A stretch of DNA of 64,000 nt, taken from assembly GCA_965250245.1 (NCBI GenBank), contig OZ252296.1, forward strand, positions 2,170,001 to 2,234,000. Direction: 5' to 3'. The notes beneath the pieces are model-generated. The model did no database searches. It saw nothing but the letters and a program-made list of their open reading frames with translations, and had not been told where the DNA came from. Shown here piece after piece: positions 25,020-32,220 of this stretch (within the stretch, counting starts at the first letter, position 1; every line of letters begins with the position of its first letter). A program made the translations under genes and the position numbers. The DNA is from JABDIP01 sp965250245. Lineage in GTDB: Bacteria; Pseudomonadota; Alphaproteobacteria; DSM-16000; Inquilinaceae.

Positions 25020-25028
25020 TATTTTCTC

Positions 25029-25589
25029 ATGACCTCGTCACACGACCTGACCGTGCTGCTCGAACGCCTGGCCCGGGTGCTGCAGAACGACGCCCATGCC
25101 GGCGGCCTGAAGCCGGTCCAGTGGGAGGCCCTGCGCTACCTGGCACGGGCCAACCGCTTCTCGCGCACGCCCTCGGCCTTGACCGCCTATCTCGGCACCA
25201 CCAAGGGCACGGTGTCGCAGACGCTGGGCGCGTTGGAGCGCAAGGGGCTGGTGGCCAAGGAGACCGATCCCACCGACCGCCGCCAGGTCCGCATCGCGCT
25301 CACCGAGGAGGGCGCCAGGCTGCTGGACGACGACCCGATCCTTGCGGTTCTGCAGTCGACCGCCGGGCTGTCCGAACAGGACCGGGCCGGCATCGCCGAC
25401 GGCCTGCATGCGATCCTGACCGAGACCCTGCGGCGGCGCGGCGGACGCCCCTTCGGCGCCTGCCACACCTGTCGCTTCTTCCGGCCCGACGACCCCGACG
25501 GCGCGCCGCACCGCTGCGGCCTGCTCGACGCGCCCCTGTCCGCCGAAGACAGCGAACTGATCTGCGTCGAGCAGGAGGGGAAGGAGTAG
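25029..25589 (+). CDS. MarR-family regulator with C-terminal cysteine cluster
   Basis: 186 aa. Winged-helix MarR core (about 1-130): QWEALRYLARANRF, TAYLGTTKGTVSQTLGALERKGL, DRRQVRIALTEEGARLL. The C-terminal extension is unusual for MarR and contains CHTCRFF, HRCGLLD and ELICVEQ, four cysteines that could bind zinc or an iron-sulfur cluster, or sense oxidants. ATG 25029 is taken; TTG 25008 lies inside the operator-like repeat. Divergent from the exported protein-sodC unit, which it likely represses. Confidence 0.9.
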   Translation: MTSSHDLTVLLERLARVLQNDAHAGGLKPVQWEALRYLARANRFSRTPSALTAYLGTTKGTVSQTLGALERKGLVAKETDPTDRRQVRIALTEEGARLLDDDPILAVLQSTAGLSEQDRAGIADGLHAILTETLRRRGGRPFGACHTCRFFRPDDPDGAPHRCGLLDAPLSAEDSELICVEQEGKE

Positions 25590-25609
25590 GGGCCTCTCCG
25601 TTCCCACGG

Positions 25610-25698
25610 CCGTCATTGCGAGGAGCCGAAGGCGACGCGGCAATCCACTCTCTCGGGCTGCACCAGTGGATTGCTTCGCCTCCGGCTCGCAATGACGG
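25610..25698. repeat. Palindromic intergenic repeat
   Basis: Inverted arms CCGTCATTGCGAGGAGCCG and CGGCTCGCAATGACGG, with an inner pair CAATCCACT/AGTGGATTG, form a long hairpin between the converging marR and trxA genes. The motif resembles the CATTGCGAGG palindromes scattered in many alphaproteobacterial genomes. Confidence 0.8.
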
Positions 25699-25710
25699 TG
25701 TGGTTGGCCG

Positions 25711-26049
25711 TTAAGCCCCAGCCCGGTCGATCGCCGCGACCAGAGACGCGCGGGTCTGCAAGCCGACCAGGGTCTCGACCGGGGCGCCGTCCTTGAACAG
25801 CACCAGGGTCGGGATGGCGCGGACGCCGAAGGCGGCGGCCTTCTGCTGGTGATCGTCCACATTGATCTTGGCCACCGTCAGGTCCTCGCCGTATTCGGCC
25901 GCCAGATCCTCCAGCACCGGGCCGATCGCCTTGCAGGGGCCGCACCACGGGGCCCAGAAATCGACCAGGGTCAGCCCGTCCCGGCCGGTCACGGCATCGA
26001 AGCTGTCGTCGCCGATATGCACCGGCTCGTTGGCAATCACGGTCGTCAT
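25711..26049 (-). CDS. trxA: Thioredoxin
   Basis: 112 aa, the normal length. The active site is WCGPC (Cys36, Cys39) in LVDFWAPWCGPCKAIGP. Asp30 (LTLVDFW) and the cis-Pro loop RAIPTLVLF are present. It reduces protein disulfides in the cytosol. It follows the glutaredoxin-thioredoxin reductase fusion gene by 15 bp on the same strand, so substrate and reductase are made together. Confidence 0.95.
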   Translation of the reverse strand: MTTVIANEPVHIGDDSFDAVTGRDGLTLVDFWAPWCGPCKAIGPVLEDLAAEYGEDLTVAKINVDDHQQKAAAFGVRAIPTLVLFKDGAPVETLVGLQTRASLVAAIDRAGA

Positions 26050-26064
26050 CTCAGTGTTCCTTTC

Positions 26065-27333
26065 TCAGGCTGCGGTTTTCAGTGGGGAAGGGGCCTCGCC
26101 GGCCTCCAGACCGGCGAGGTAACGTTCCGCGTCCAGCGCCGCCATGGCGCCGGTGGCGGCGGAGGTGACGGCTTGGCGGTAGACCGGGTCGGCCACGTCG
26201 CCGGCCGCGAAGACGCCCGGCACGCTGGTCTCGGTCGCGTTGCCAGCCAGGCCGCCGACGGTCGTCAGGTAGCCGCCGTCGCGGTCGAGCTGGCCTTCGA
26301 ACAGGCCGGTGTTCGGGTCGTGGCCGATCGCGATGAACACGCCGTCCACCTCCAGGTCCCGGGTCTCGCCGGTGCCGGTGTGGCGGACGCGCAGGCCGGT
26401 GACGCCGGACGCATCGCCCAGCACCTCATCGACCGCATGGTCCCACAGCACCGAGACCGTGCCCTCGGCGACCTTGGCGAACAGCCGGTCCTGAAGGATC
26501 TTCTCCGCCTTCAGCGCATCGCGGCGATGCACCAGGGTCACGTGGCCGGCGATGTTGGCGAGGTAGAGGGCTTCCTCCACCGCCGTGTTGCCGCCGCCGA
26601 CCACCGAGACCGGCTTGTCGCGGAAGAAGAACCCGTCGCAGGTGGCGCAGGCCGACACGCCGCGTCCCTTGAACGCGGTCTCCGACTCCAGGCCGAGATA
26701 GCGGGCCGCCGCACCGGTCGCGACGATCAGGGCGTCGGCGGTGTAGCTGCCGGCATCGCCTTCCAGCCGGAACGGCCGAACCGAGAGGTCGACCGCCTCG
26801 ATGTGGTCGCGGATCAGCGTCACCTCGAAGCGCTCCGCATGCTCGCGAAACCGCTCCATCAGCTCGGGGCCCTGCAGGGTCACGTCGCCGCCCGGCCAGT
26901 TCTCGACCTCGGTGGTGGTGGTCAGCTGGCCACCGATCTCAACGCCGGTGATGACGGCCGGCTCCAACCCGGCCCGCGCGGCGTAGATCGCCGCCGTGTA
27001 GCCGGCCGGTCCGCTGCCGAGGATCACCAGGCGGTGATGGCGCGCATCGTCATCGGCGGACTTCGCCAAACCAAGCAGCGGGTCCAGCCCGCCGGCCGCG
27101 TCCAGCGCCGCCAGGTCGTCGAAACCGCCGACATGGCGGTCGCCGATGAAGATCTGCGGCACCGTGCGTCGGCCCGAGCGTTCCATCATCTCCGCCTGGA
27201 GGTCGCTGTCATGGGTGACGTCGATCTCGTGGAATGCAGCGCCCTTCCGGGTCAGCAGCGCCTTGGCGCTGGCGCAATAGCCGCAGTAATCCTTGGTGTA
27301 GATCACGACATCGTTGGTCTTTGCGTCGCTCAT
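26065..27333 (-). CDS. trxB: Glutaredoxin-thioredoxin reductase fusion protein
   Basis: 422 aa, about 100 longer than ordinary bacterial TrxB because of an N-terminal glutaredoxin domain (about 7-88; active site YCGYC with Cys17 and Cys20, cis-Pro in RRTVPQIFIGD, and GGFDDLAAL). The reductase follows: FAD motif GSGPAGYTAA (about 106-115), redox pair CATC (Cys229, Cys232), NADPH motif VVGGGNTAVEEAL and the end GVFAAGDVAD. It should pass electrons from NADPH to thioredoxin and to glutaredoxin targets. ATG 27333 begins the glutaredoxin fold. Same transcript as trxA and the DUF417 gene. Confidence 0.92.
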   Translation of the reverse strand: MSDAKTNDVVIYTKDYCGYCASAKALLTRKGAAFHEIDVTHDSDLQAEMMERSGRRTVPQIFIGDRHVGGFDDLAALDAAGGLDPLLGLAKSADDDARHHRLVILGSGPAGYTAAIYAARAGLEPAVITGVEIGGQLTTTTEVENWPGGDVTLQGPELMERFREHAERFEVTLIRDHIEAVDLSVRPFRLEGDAGSYTADALIVATGAAARYLGLESETAFKGRGVSACATCDGFFFRDKPVSVVGGGNTAVEEALYLANIAGHVTLVHRRDALKAEKILQDRLFAKVAEGTVSVLWDHAVDEVLGDASGVTGLRVRHTGTGETRDLEVDGVFIAIGHDPNTGLFEGQLDRDGGYLTTVGGLAGNATETSVPGVFAAGDVADPVYRQAVTSAATGAMAALDAERYLAGLEAGEAPSPLKTAA

Positions 27334-27358
27334 GACAGGCTCTCCAATCCAGGGGTTG

Positions 27359-27384
27359 GGGCGCCGGGATCGGACCCGGCGCCC
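27359..27384. terminator. Hairpin between the DUF417 and trxB-fusion genes
   Basis: GGGCGCCGGG and CCCGGCGCCC are perfect 10-bp arms with a 6-nt loop. On the minus strand it follows the DUF417 stop at once. No U-run; possible partial terminator or transcript-stabilising hairpin. Confidence 0.45.
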
Positions 27385-27389
27385 GGGCT

Positions 27390-27920
27390 TCATCCGTCCG
27401 CGCGATATCGGCTGACGGCATCGCCCAGCAACCAGACCGCTGCGGCCAGCAGCACGCTGTCCTTCAGCAGGAACTGGCCCGGCACCACGGACAGGGCTGG
27501 GAAACCGCCCAGGCTCGCCTCCCAGCCGGGGGCGGTGAACAGGAAGCTCAGGGTGACCACGAAGGTCGCGATGGCGCCGAGCGCACCGATGAGGGCGGCC
27601 TTCGGGAACCGCGCGCCGGCCACGATCAGCAGTGCGGTCGTGATCTCGATGGCGCCGATCAGGTTGGATGCACCCTGCAGGCTGGTGACGTCGTACAGCC
27701 AGCTCGTGAAGGGGCTGGAGGCGACCAGGCCCTCGATGGCGCCGGCCTCATAGGCGGTGAATTTCATCGCGCCGATCCAGCCAAGCACGCCGGCCACGCT
27801 GTAGCGCACCGCCGCCTTGCCGATATCGGACAGGCGCTGGCCGAGTACGGCCATCTCATCCGTGGCTCCGACTCCGCCGTTGGTCTCGCGCTGGGCCGCC
27901 ACGTTCACTTCCGTTGTCAT
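27390..27920 (-). CDS. DUF417 (YkgB/RclC-like) membrane protein
   Basis: 176 aa, four membrane segments. The core YSVAGVLGWIGAMKFTAYEA, LVASSPFTSWLYDV, NLIGAIEITTALLIVAG and VTLSFLFTAPGWE matches DUF417, whose E. coli member RclC belongs to the reactive-chlorine resistance operon. ATG 27920 starts just before the Thr/Val/Asn-rich cytosolic N-terminus. It is the first gene of a unit with the glutaredoxin-TrxB fusion and thioredoxin. Divergent from a TetR gene with two operator-like palindromes, so induction by oxidant or electrophile stress is likely. Confidence 0.88.
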   Translation of the reverse strand: MTTEVNVAAQRETNGGVGATDEMAVLGQRLSDIGKAAVRYSVAGVLGWIGAMKFTAYEAGAIEGLVASSPFTSWLYDVTSLQGASNLIGAIEITTALLIVAGARFPKAALIGALGAIATFVVTLSFLFTAPGWEASLGGFPALSVVPGQFLLKDSVLLAAAVWLLGDAVSRYRADG

Positions 27921-27959
27921 GGTTCGGATCTCCTTTTCAACCGCACCGGCCTTACTTTT

Positions 27960-28046
27960 TGACCGACCGGTCACTATATTGGCCAAAGACAAGGCGGCCT
28001 TCCGCCGCCGACAGCGTGGAGATGGGACTTCGTGACCGATTGGTCA
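27960..28046. promoter_or_regulatory. Two candidate TetR operators
   Basis: TGACCGACCGGTCA (27960-27973) and TGACCGATTGGTCA (28033-28046) share the same inverted TGACC/GGTCA arms. They flank the divergent promoter region between the DUF417-trxB-trxA unit and tetR, 73 bp apart (about seven turns). Confidence 0.75.
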
Positions 28047-28065
28047 AGAAGTGGCGTGATCACCA

Positions 28066-28662
28066 ATGCGTGAACCGACGACGACCATGGGCCGGCCCCG
28101 CGAATTCGATCCCGACACGGCCCTGGCCGGGATCATGGAGGTGTTCTGGACCAAGGGGTTCGAAGGCGCCTCGATGCGCGACCTGGTCGACCGCACCGGC
28201 CTCAAGAAGGGCAGCCTCTACGCCGCCTTCGGCGACAAGCGCGCCATGTACCACAAGGCCCTGGCGCTCTATGACAGCCTGTGGATCGACAGCGCGGTCG
28301 TCGGCCTGACCGGCGAGGGCGCGCCGCTGGACCGGATCGGCCGCTTCCTGCAGGCGGCGGCCGACGGCAGCCCGGGCGGGGCAGACAGCCGCGGCTGCTT
28401 CATCTGCAACGCATCCATGGACCAGGCGCCGGTGGACCCGGATGCGGCCCGGACGGTCCAGGCGAGCTTCACGCGCATGGAGACGGCGCTGGCGGAAGCA
28501 CTCGCCGAGCTGCGCCCCGACATGGAGGGGCAGGCGGCGTCACATGAGGCGCGGCACCTGATGTCGGTCTATTTCGGGCTCCGGGTCTTGGCCAAGGCCG
28601 GTGCCTCGGCAGACGTCATGCGGGATGCGAAGCGCACGGCCCTGGAGCGCCTCGCGCGTTGA
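28066..28662 (+). CDS. TetR/AcrR-family regulator
   Basis: 198 aa. N-terminal helix-turn-helix (RPREFDPDTALAGIMEVFWT, GASMRDLVDRTGLKKGSLYAAF) with a C-terminal ligand domain that includes RGCFICNASMDQAP, a cysteine pair common in the oxidant- or aldehyde-responsive branch of the family. Cytosolic repressor. ATG 28066 or ATG 28087 could be the start. It faces the DUF417-glutaredoxin/TrxB-thioredoxin unit across two matching palindromes and most likely controls it and itself. Confidence 0.93.
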   Translation: MREPTTTMGRPREFDPDTALAGIMEVFWTKGFEGASMRDLVDRTGLKKGSLYAAFGDKRAMYHKALALYDSLWIDSAVVGLTGEGAPLDRIGRFLQAAADGSPGGADSRGCFICNASMDQAPVDPDAARTVQASFTRMETALAEALAELRPDMEGQAASHEARHLMSVYFGLRVLAKAGASADVMRDAKRTALERLAR

Positions 28663-28671
28663 AGACGGTCG

Positions 28672-29148
28672 TCAGCCGGGCCGGCCCGCGGGCGAGGGGG
28701 CGGCAATCGCGCCGGGCGGCGCCAGGATCTCGATCAACCCGCCGCGCGGCACCATCAGATCCGCCAGCGTGTAACGGTCCAACACGGCGAGGAACGCGGT
28801 CAGCGCCTCGTCCAGCACCGCCGGCAGGGCGCAGACACTGGCAATCGGGCAGGTGTTGGTCTCCGGATCGAAGCACTCGACGATGCGCATGTCGTCCTCG
28901 CAGCGCCGCACCACCTCGCCGATATTGATCGCGGCCGGCGCCTGCGCCAGGCGCATGCCGCCCTGGCGGCCGCGCACCGTGGTGACGTAGCCGTTCAGGC
29001 CCAACCGGTGCACCACTTTCATCAGATGGTTCTCCGAGATGCCATAGCTCCCGGCGATCTCTCTGATCGTCGCCAGCTCGTCCTCGGACTTCAGCCCCAG
29101 ATACATCAGCACCCTGAGCGCGTAATCGGTGTAGCGGGTGAAGCGCAT
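28672..29148 (-). CDS. nsrR: Rrf2-family nitric-oxide-sensitive regulator
   Basis: 158 aa. The Rrf2 winged helix (MRFTRYTDYALRVLMYLGL, IAGSYGISENHLMKVVHRL, TVRGRQGGMRLA) is followed by the three cluster cysteines Cys92, Cys100 and Cys106 in ECFDPETNTCPIASVC, as in NsrR. NsrR binds an iron-sulfur cluster that nitric oxide destroys, which releases repression. It is divergent from alternative oxidase and a truncated haemoglobin, with NsrR-like half-sites in between. Confidence 0.92.
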   Translation of the reverse strand: MRFTRYTDYALRVLMYLGLKSEDELATIREIAGSYGISENHLMKVVHRLGLNGYVTTVRGRQGGMRLAQAPAAINIGEVVRRCEDDMRIVECFDPETNTCPIASVCALPAVLDEALTAFLAVLDRYTLADLMVPRGGLIEILAPPGAIAAPSPAGRPG

Positions 29149-29174
29149 CGCCCCGTCCTCCGGTTATCCGAATA

Positions 29175-29242
29175 AAGATGTATTTCAGGTATTGCTTTTT
29201 AGCAAGGCCCGATCTATATAACCGGTATCCGAAATACATCTT
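29175..29242. promoter_or_regulatory. Candidate NsrR-binding half-sites
   Basis: AAGATGTATTTC (29175-29186) and its exact reverse complement GAAATACATCTT (29231-29242) flank the nsrR-aox promoter region. AAGATGYATTT is the known NsrR half-site consensus. Each has a weaker second half (AGGTATTGCTT; the mirrored GGATACCGG) on its inner side. Binding here would control both nsrR and the divergent operon. Confidence 0.75.
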
Positions 29243-29261
29243 TTGACGAAGAGGACCCCCG

Positions 29262-29933
29262 ATGACCCAGGTCAGGACCGAGAATGCGCCGGATACCGCC
29301 CAACTGCATCGCGCGCCGGAGGATTTCGGCGACCGGGTCGCCTTCGGCTTCGTCAAGATGCTGCGCTTCGTGGCCGACCGCTTCTTCGCCGGCCGGTACG
29401 GCCATCGTGCGGTGGTGCTGGAAACCGTCGCGGCGGTGCCCGGCATGGTCGGCGGACTGCTGCAGCACCTGAAGGCGCTGCGCCACATCCGCGACGACGA
29501 GGGCTGGATCCGCGAGCTGCTGGACGAGGCGGAGAATGAACGAATGCATCTGATGACGTTCGTCCAGATCGCCCGGCCGTCGGTCTTCGAGCGCCTCGTG
29601 ATCATGCTCACCCAGGCGGTGTTCTATAACTTCTACTTCTTCCTCTACCTGTTCTGGCCGAAGACCGCGCATCGCGTGGTCGGCTATTTCGAGGAGGAGG
29701 CGGTCACCAGCTACACCCATTACCTGGAAGAGATCGATGCCGGCCGGCACGAGAACCTGCCCGCGCCGCAGCTCGCCATCGACTACTGGCGGCTGCCGGC
29801 CGACGCCCGGCTGCGCGAGGTGGTGCTGGCTGTCCGCGCCGACGAGGCCGGCCACCGCGACCGCAACCACGGCTTCGCCGACGCCCTGCGCCATGGCGAT
29901 GCCGGCAACCACGCCCATATCGCGGCCGAGTAG
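29262..29933 (+). CDS. aox: Alternative oxidase
   Basis: 223 aa. Cyanide-insensitive ubiquinol oxidase with a di-iron centre, inner-membrane associated. Iron ligands are in LETVAAVPG (Glu54), NERMHL (Glu93, His96), EEEAVTSYTHYL (Glu145) and ADEAGHRD (Glu195, His198). The hydrophobic stretch FYNFYFFLYLFW is the membrane-binding region. Only some bacteria have it. In Vibrio fischeri the gene is under NsrR and induced by nitric oxide, and here too nsrR is divergent, with half-sites in the gap. First gene of an operon that continues with a truncated haemoglobin (14 bp). Confidence 0.95.
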   Translation: MTQVRTENAPDTAQLHRAPEDFGDRVAFGFVKMLRFVADRFFAGRYGHRAVVLETVAAVPGMVGGLLQHLKALRHIRDDEGWIRELLDEAENERMHLMTFVQIARPSVFERLVIMLTQAVFYNFYFFLYLFWPKTAHRVVGYFEEEAVTSYTHYLEEIDAGRHENLPAPQLAIDYWRLPADARLREVVLAVRADEAGHRDRNHGFADALRHGDAGNHAHIAAE

Positions 29934-29947
29934 GGCAGGACCCCGCC

Positions 29948-30373
29948 ATGACCGCGACGGCAATTCCCGTCGGGCCGGCGCCCCGCCGCCGGCCCCTGCA
30001 CCCGGACATCGACGAGGCGTTGATCGAACGGCTGGTCCGCCACTTCTATGCCCGGGTGAGGCAGGACCCGGAGCTGGGCCCGATCTTCGCGGCGGTGATC
30101 CCAGCCGATTGGGAGTCCCATCTGCAGACCATGATGGCGTTCTGGTCGTCTGTGATGATGATGAGCGGCCGCTTTCACGGCCAGCCGGTGCAGAAGCACC
30201 GGGCGCTGACTTCGGTTCGGCCGGAGCATTTTATCCGCTGGCTCGCCTTGTTCCGCCACAGCGCCCGGGAGATCTGCGCCGAGCCGGTTGCCGAACTGTT
30301 CATCGACCGCGCCGAGCGCATCGCGGAAAGCCTGCAGCGCGCCATGTTCGATGCGCCGGCCCCCGCCCAATGA
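29948..30373 (+). CDS. Group III truncated haemoglobin
   Basis: 141 aa. LVRHFYARVRQDPELGPIF, WESHLQTMMAFWSSVMM and the proximal His84 in PVQKHRALTSV are group III (trHbP/Ctb-like) signatures. A haem protein that binds oxygen or nitric oxide in the cytosol. It lies between alternative oxidase and a DUF1971 gene in an NsrR-type operon, which supports a nitric-oxide role. ATG 29948, spacing 14 bp from aox. Confidence 0.93.
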   Translation: MTATAIPVGPAPRRRPLHPDIDEALIERLVRHFYARVRQDPELGPIFAAVIPADWESHLQTMMAFWSSVMMMSGRFHGQPVQKHRALTSVRPEHFIRWLALFRHSAREICAEPVAELFIDRAERIAESLQRAMFDAPAPAQ

Positions 30374-30384
30374 GGAGAGAGACG

Positions 30385-30711
30385 ATGACCATCCCCCATC
30401 CCGACCCGCACGCCCTGTCCCCTGGCCGGACACCGCCGGCGGCGGCAATCCCGGCGACTGCCAAGCCCTACAAGCGCAGCGCCGTCTTCACCGAGACGAC
30501 CGTGCCCAAGGGCTTTCTGAGAGACCACAGCACAAAAGCCGGCGTCTGGGGCGTCATCCACGTCGCATCCGGCAGCCTGCGCTTCACGGTTCCGTCGACC
30601 GGGCATGAGGAAATCCTGACCCCGTCGCGCACCGGTATCGCCGAGCCGACGGTGACCCATCGCGTCACGCCGCTTGGCCCGGTGTCCTTCTACATCGAGT
30701 TCTGGCGCTAG
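30385..30711 (+). CDS. DUF1971 (TehB-like N-terminal cupin) protein
   Basis: 108 aa. After a Pro-rich start, YKRSAVFTETTVPKGFLRDH, GVWGVIHVASGSLRF and the end GPVSFYIEFW match DUF1971, the small cupin domain also found at the N-terminus of some tellurite-resistance TehB proteins. Function unknown. ATG 30385 has GAGGAGAG upstream and lies 11 bp after the haemoglobin stop, so it belongs to the aox operon. Confidence 0.88.
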   Translation: MTIPHPDPHALSPGRTPPAAAIPATAKPYKRSAVFTETTVPKGFLRDHSTKAGVWGVIHVASGSLRFTVPSTGHEEILTPSRTGIAEPTVTHRVTPLGPVSFYIEFWR

Positions 30712-30753
30712 GCCGGGCGCCACCGCCGGAACTCACTTTTTTTCCGTCACTAC

Positions 30754-30765
30754 GTGCATATGCAC
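30754..30765. promoter_or_regulatory. 12-bp palindrome upstream of the membrane protein gene
   Basis: GTGCATATGCAC is perfectly palindromic and lies 20 bp upstream of the start at 30786, in an AT-richer stretch. It may be an operator or overlap a promoter. Its core differs from the NsrR half-sites seen at 29175. Confidence 0.4.
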
Positions 30766-30785
30766 ATAATAGAGGAGAGACGATC

Positions 30786-31463
30786 ATGACCATCCAACCG
30801 ATACCCGTGCGCTGGAGCAGGGCACAGAAGGCCGGGCTTGTCGCCGCCCTGGCGGTGCAGTTCGCGGTCGCCTTCGCGGTCGGAACCGGCCATCTGCTGA
30901 CCAATGAGGCGCAAGGCTTTTTCGCGCCGATCGCCGTCACCGTGGCCGCTCCCGTTGCCTTGTTCCTGGCGGCCTATGCCCTGTTGCCGCGGTTCCGCGC
31001 CTTCGTCCTGGCCCAGGACCTCCGCCGGCTGACCATGCTGCAGCATTGGCGGGTGCTCGGCTTCGTGTTCCTGGCGCTCTACGCCCATGGCGTCCTGCCG
31101 GGGCTGTTCGCCTGGCCGGCCGGTGTCGGCGACGTGGCGATCGGGATCGCGGCCACCTGGATGGTGGCGCGGATCGATCGCGACCCGGACTTCGTACTGT
31201 CGTCGGGCTTCGTGCGGTTCAACCTGCTCGGCCTGCTCGACTTCGCCACCGCCATCGTGACCGCGGGCCTGACCGCCGGGTCCTTCGCCGGGCTGACAGA
31301 GTCCGGCCTCACCAGCGCCCCGATGGATGTCTGGCCGCTGAACATCTTCCCCAGCTTCATCGTGCCGGCCTTCATCATCCTGCACCTGACGGTGCTGCTG
31401 AAGGTGCGGGCCCTGCGGCGGGCCGGGTATCGCCGGGACGCAGACGCGCTCGCTGCGGCGTAG
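30786..31463 (+). CDS. Multi-pass membrane protein of unknown function
   Basis: 225 aa with about six membrane segments (first at GLVAALAVQFAVAFAVGTGH; others at AVTVAAPVALFLAAYALLPR, VLGFVFLALYAHGVLPGLF, SFIVPAFIILHLTVLLKV). I do not recognise the family. The pattern of Gly/Pro in helices and a conserved-looking WPLNIFPSFIVP end resembles small integral proteins of nitrogen-oxide gene clusters, but this is only a resemblance. ATG 30786 has GAGGAGAG upstream. It follows the aox-haemoglobin-DUF1971 genes by 74 bp and has its own palindrome. Confidence 0.75.
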   Translation: MTIQPIPVRWSRAQKAGLVAALAVQFAVAFAVGTGHLLTNEAQGFFAPIAVTVAAPVALFLAAYALLPRFRAFVLAQDLRRLTMLQHWRVLGFVFLALYAHGVLPGLFAWPAGVGDVAIGIAATWMVARIDRDPDFVLSSGFVRFNLLGLLDFATAIVTAGLTAGSFAGLTESGLTSAPMDVWPLNIFPSFIVPAFIILHLTVLLKVRALRRAGYRRDADALAAA

Positions 31464-31501
31464 ACGCACCCCGGGCCGGACCCGGCGCCGGACGCCGGTC
31501 C

Positions 31502-31541
31502 GCAGCCCCCTGCTGACAAGATGCTGTCAGCAGGGGGCTGC
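31502..31541. terminator. Perfect 17-bp stem-loop upstream of the LysE-type exporter gene
   Basis: Arms at 31502-31518 and 31525-31541 (GCAGCCCCCTGCTGACA and its reverse complement) pair without mismatch around the loop AGATGC. It lies 38 bp after the preceding stop and 37 bp before the exporter ATG. No U-run follows, so it may be a Rho-aided terminator or an element in the exporter's leader. Confidence 0.6.
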
Positions 31542-31578
31542 TATGCCATTGTCAACCGGACGGATGGAGGCTCGAGCA

Positions 31579-32220
31579 ATGGATCAGGTGTCGGAATTTC
31601 TTCCCGGGATTCTGTTGGCGTATTCGGCGTTCCTGCTGTCGATCATGAGCCCAGGCCCGAACATCCTGGCGGTGATCGGCACGGCCATGAGCGTCGGCCG
31701 CAAGCCCGGTACGGCGCTGGCGCTGGGAGTCGGCACCGGGTCGGTCTGCTGGGCGGTGATGACGGTGGCCGGGCTCTCGGCGCTGCTCGCCACCTATGCG
31801 GCGGCGCTGACGGTCATCAAGATCGCCGGCGGCTTCTATCTGCTCTGGCTCGCCTACAAGGCCTTCCGCTCCGCCGCCTCGTCCCACGACATCGACGCCG
31901 TGGCGCTGGCGGGCCCGGCCCGCAGCCCGCGCGGCTACTACCTGCGCGGCCTGACCGTGCAGATGACCAATCCGAAGGCGGCGCTGGCCTGGATCGCCAT
32001 CATGTCCCTCGGCCTCCAGGCCGACGCGCCGCTCTGGGTCGGGGCGGTCCTGGTGGCCGGCACCGGCCTGCTGTCCATCGGGATCCACAGCCTCTACGCC
32101 CTGGCCTTCTCAACCCGGACCATGGTCCGCATCTATGGCCGGGCCCGGCGCTGGATCCAGGGCCTGTTGGGCGCCTTCTTCTGCTTCGCCGGCATCAAGC
32201 TGCTGACCAGCCGGACCTAG
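31579..32220 (+). CDS. LysE/RhtB-family exporter
   Basis: 213 aa, six membrane segments. Signatures are GILLAYSAFLLSIMSPGPN, GTALALGVGTGSVCWAV, IKIAGGFYLLWLAYKAFRSA and QMTNPKAALAWIAIMSLG. It exports amino acids or homoserine lactones across the inner membrane; substrate unknown. ATG 31579 with GGAGG upstream is preferred over ATG 31543, which sits right after the long hairpin. The end overlaps the convergent MmcQ-type gene by 4 bp. Confidence 0.9.
   Translation: MDQVSEFLPGILLAYSAFLLSIMSPGPNILAVIGTAMSVGRKPGTALALGVGTGSVCWAVMTVAGLSALLATYAAALTVIKIAGGFYLLWLAYKAFRSAASSHDIDAVALAGPARSPRGYYLRGLTVQMTNPKAALAWIAIMSLGLQADAPLWVGAVLVAGTGLLSIGIHSLYALAFSTRTMVRIYGRARRWIQGLLGAFFCFAGIKLLTSRT

Noticed and set aside
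25610..25698. CRISPR or integron-like repeat
   Set aside because: It is a single palindrome, not a spaced array, and matches the common interspersed repeats of alphaproteobacteria.
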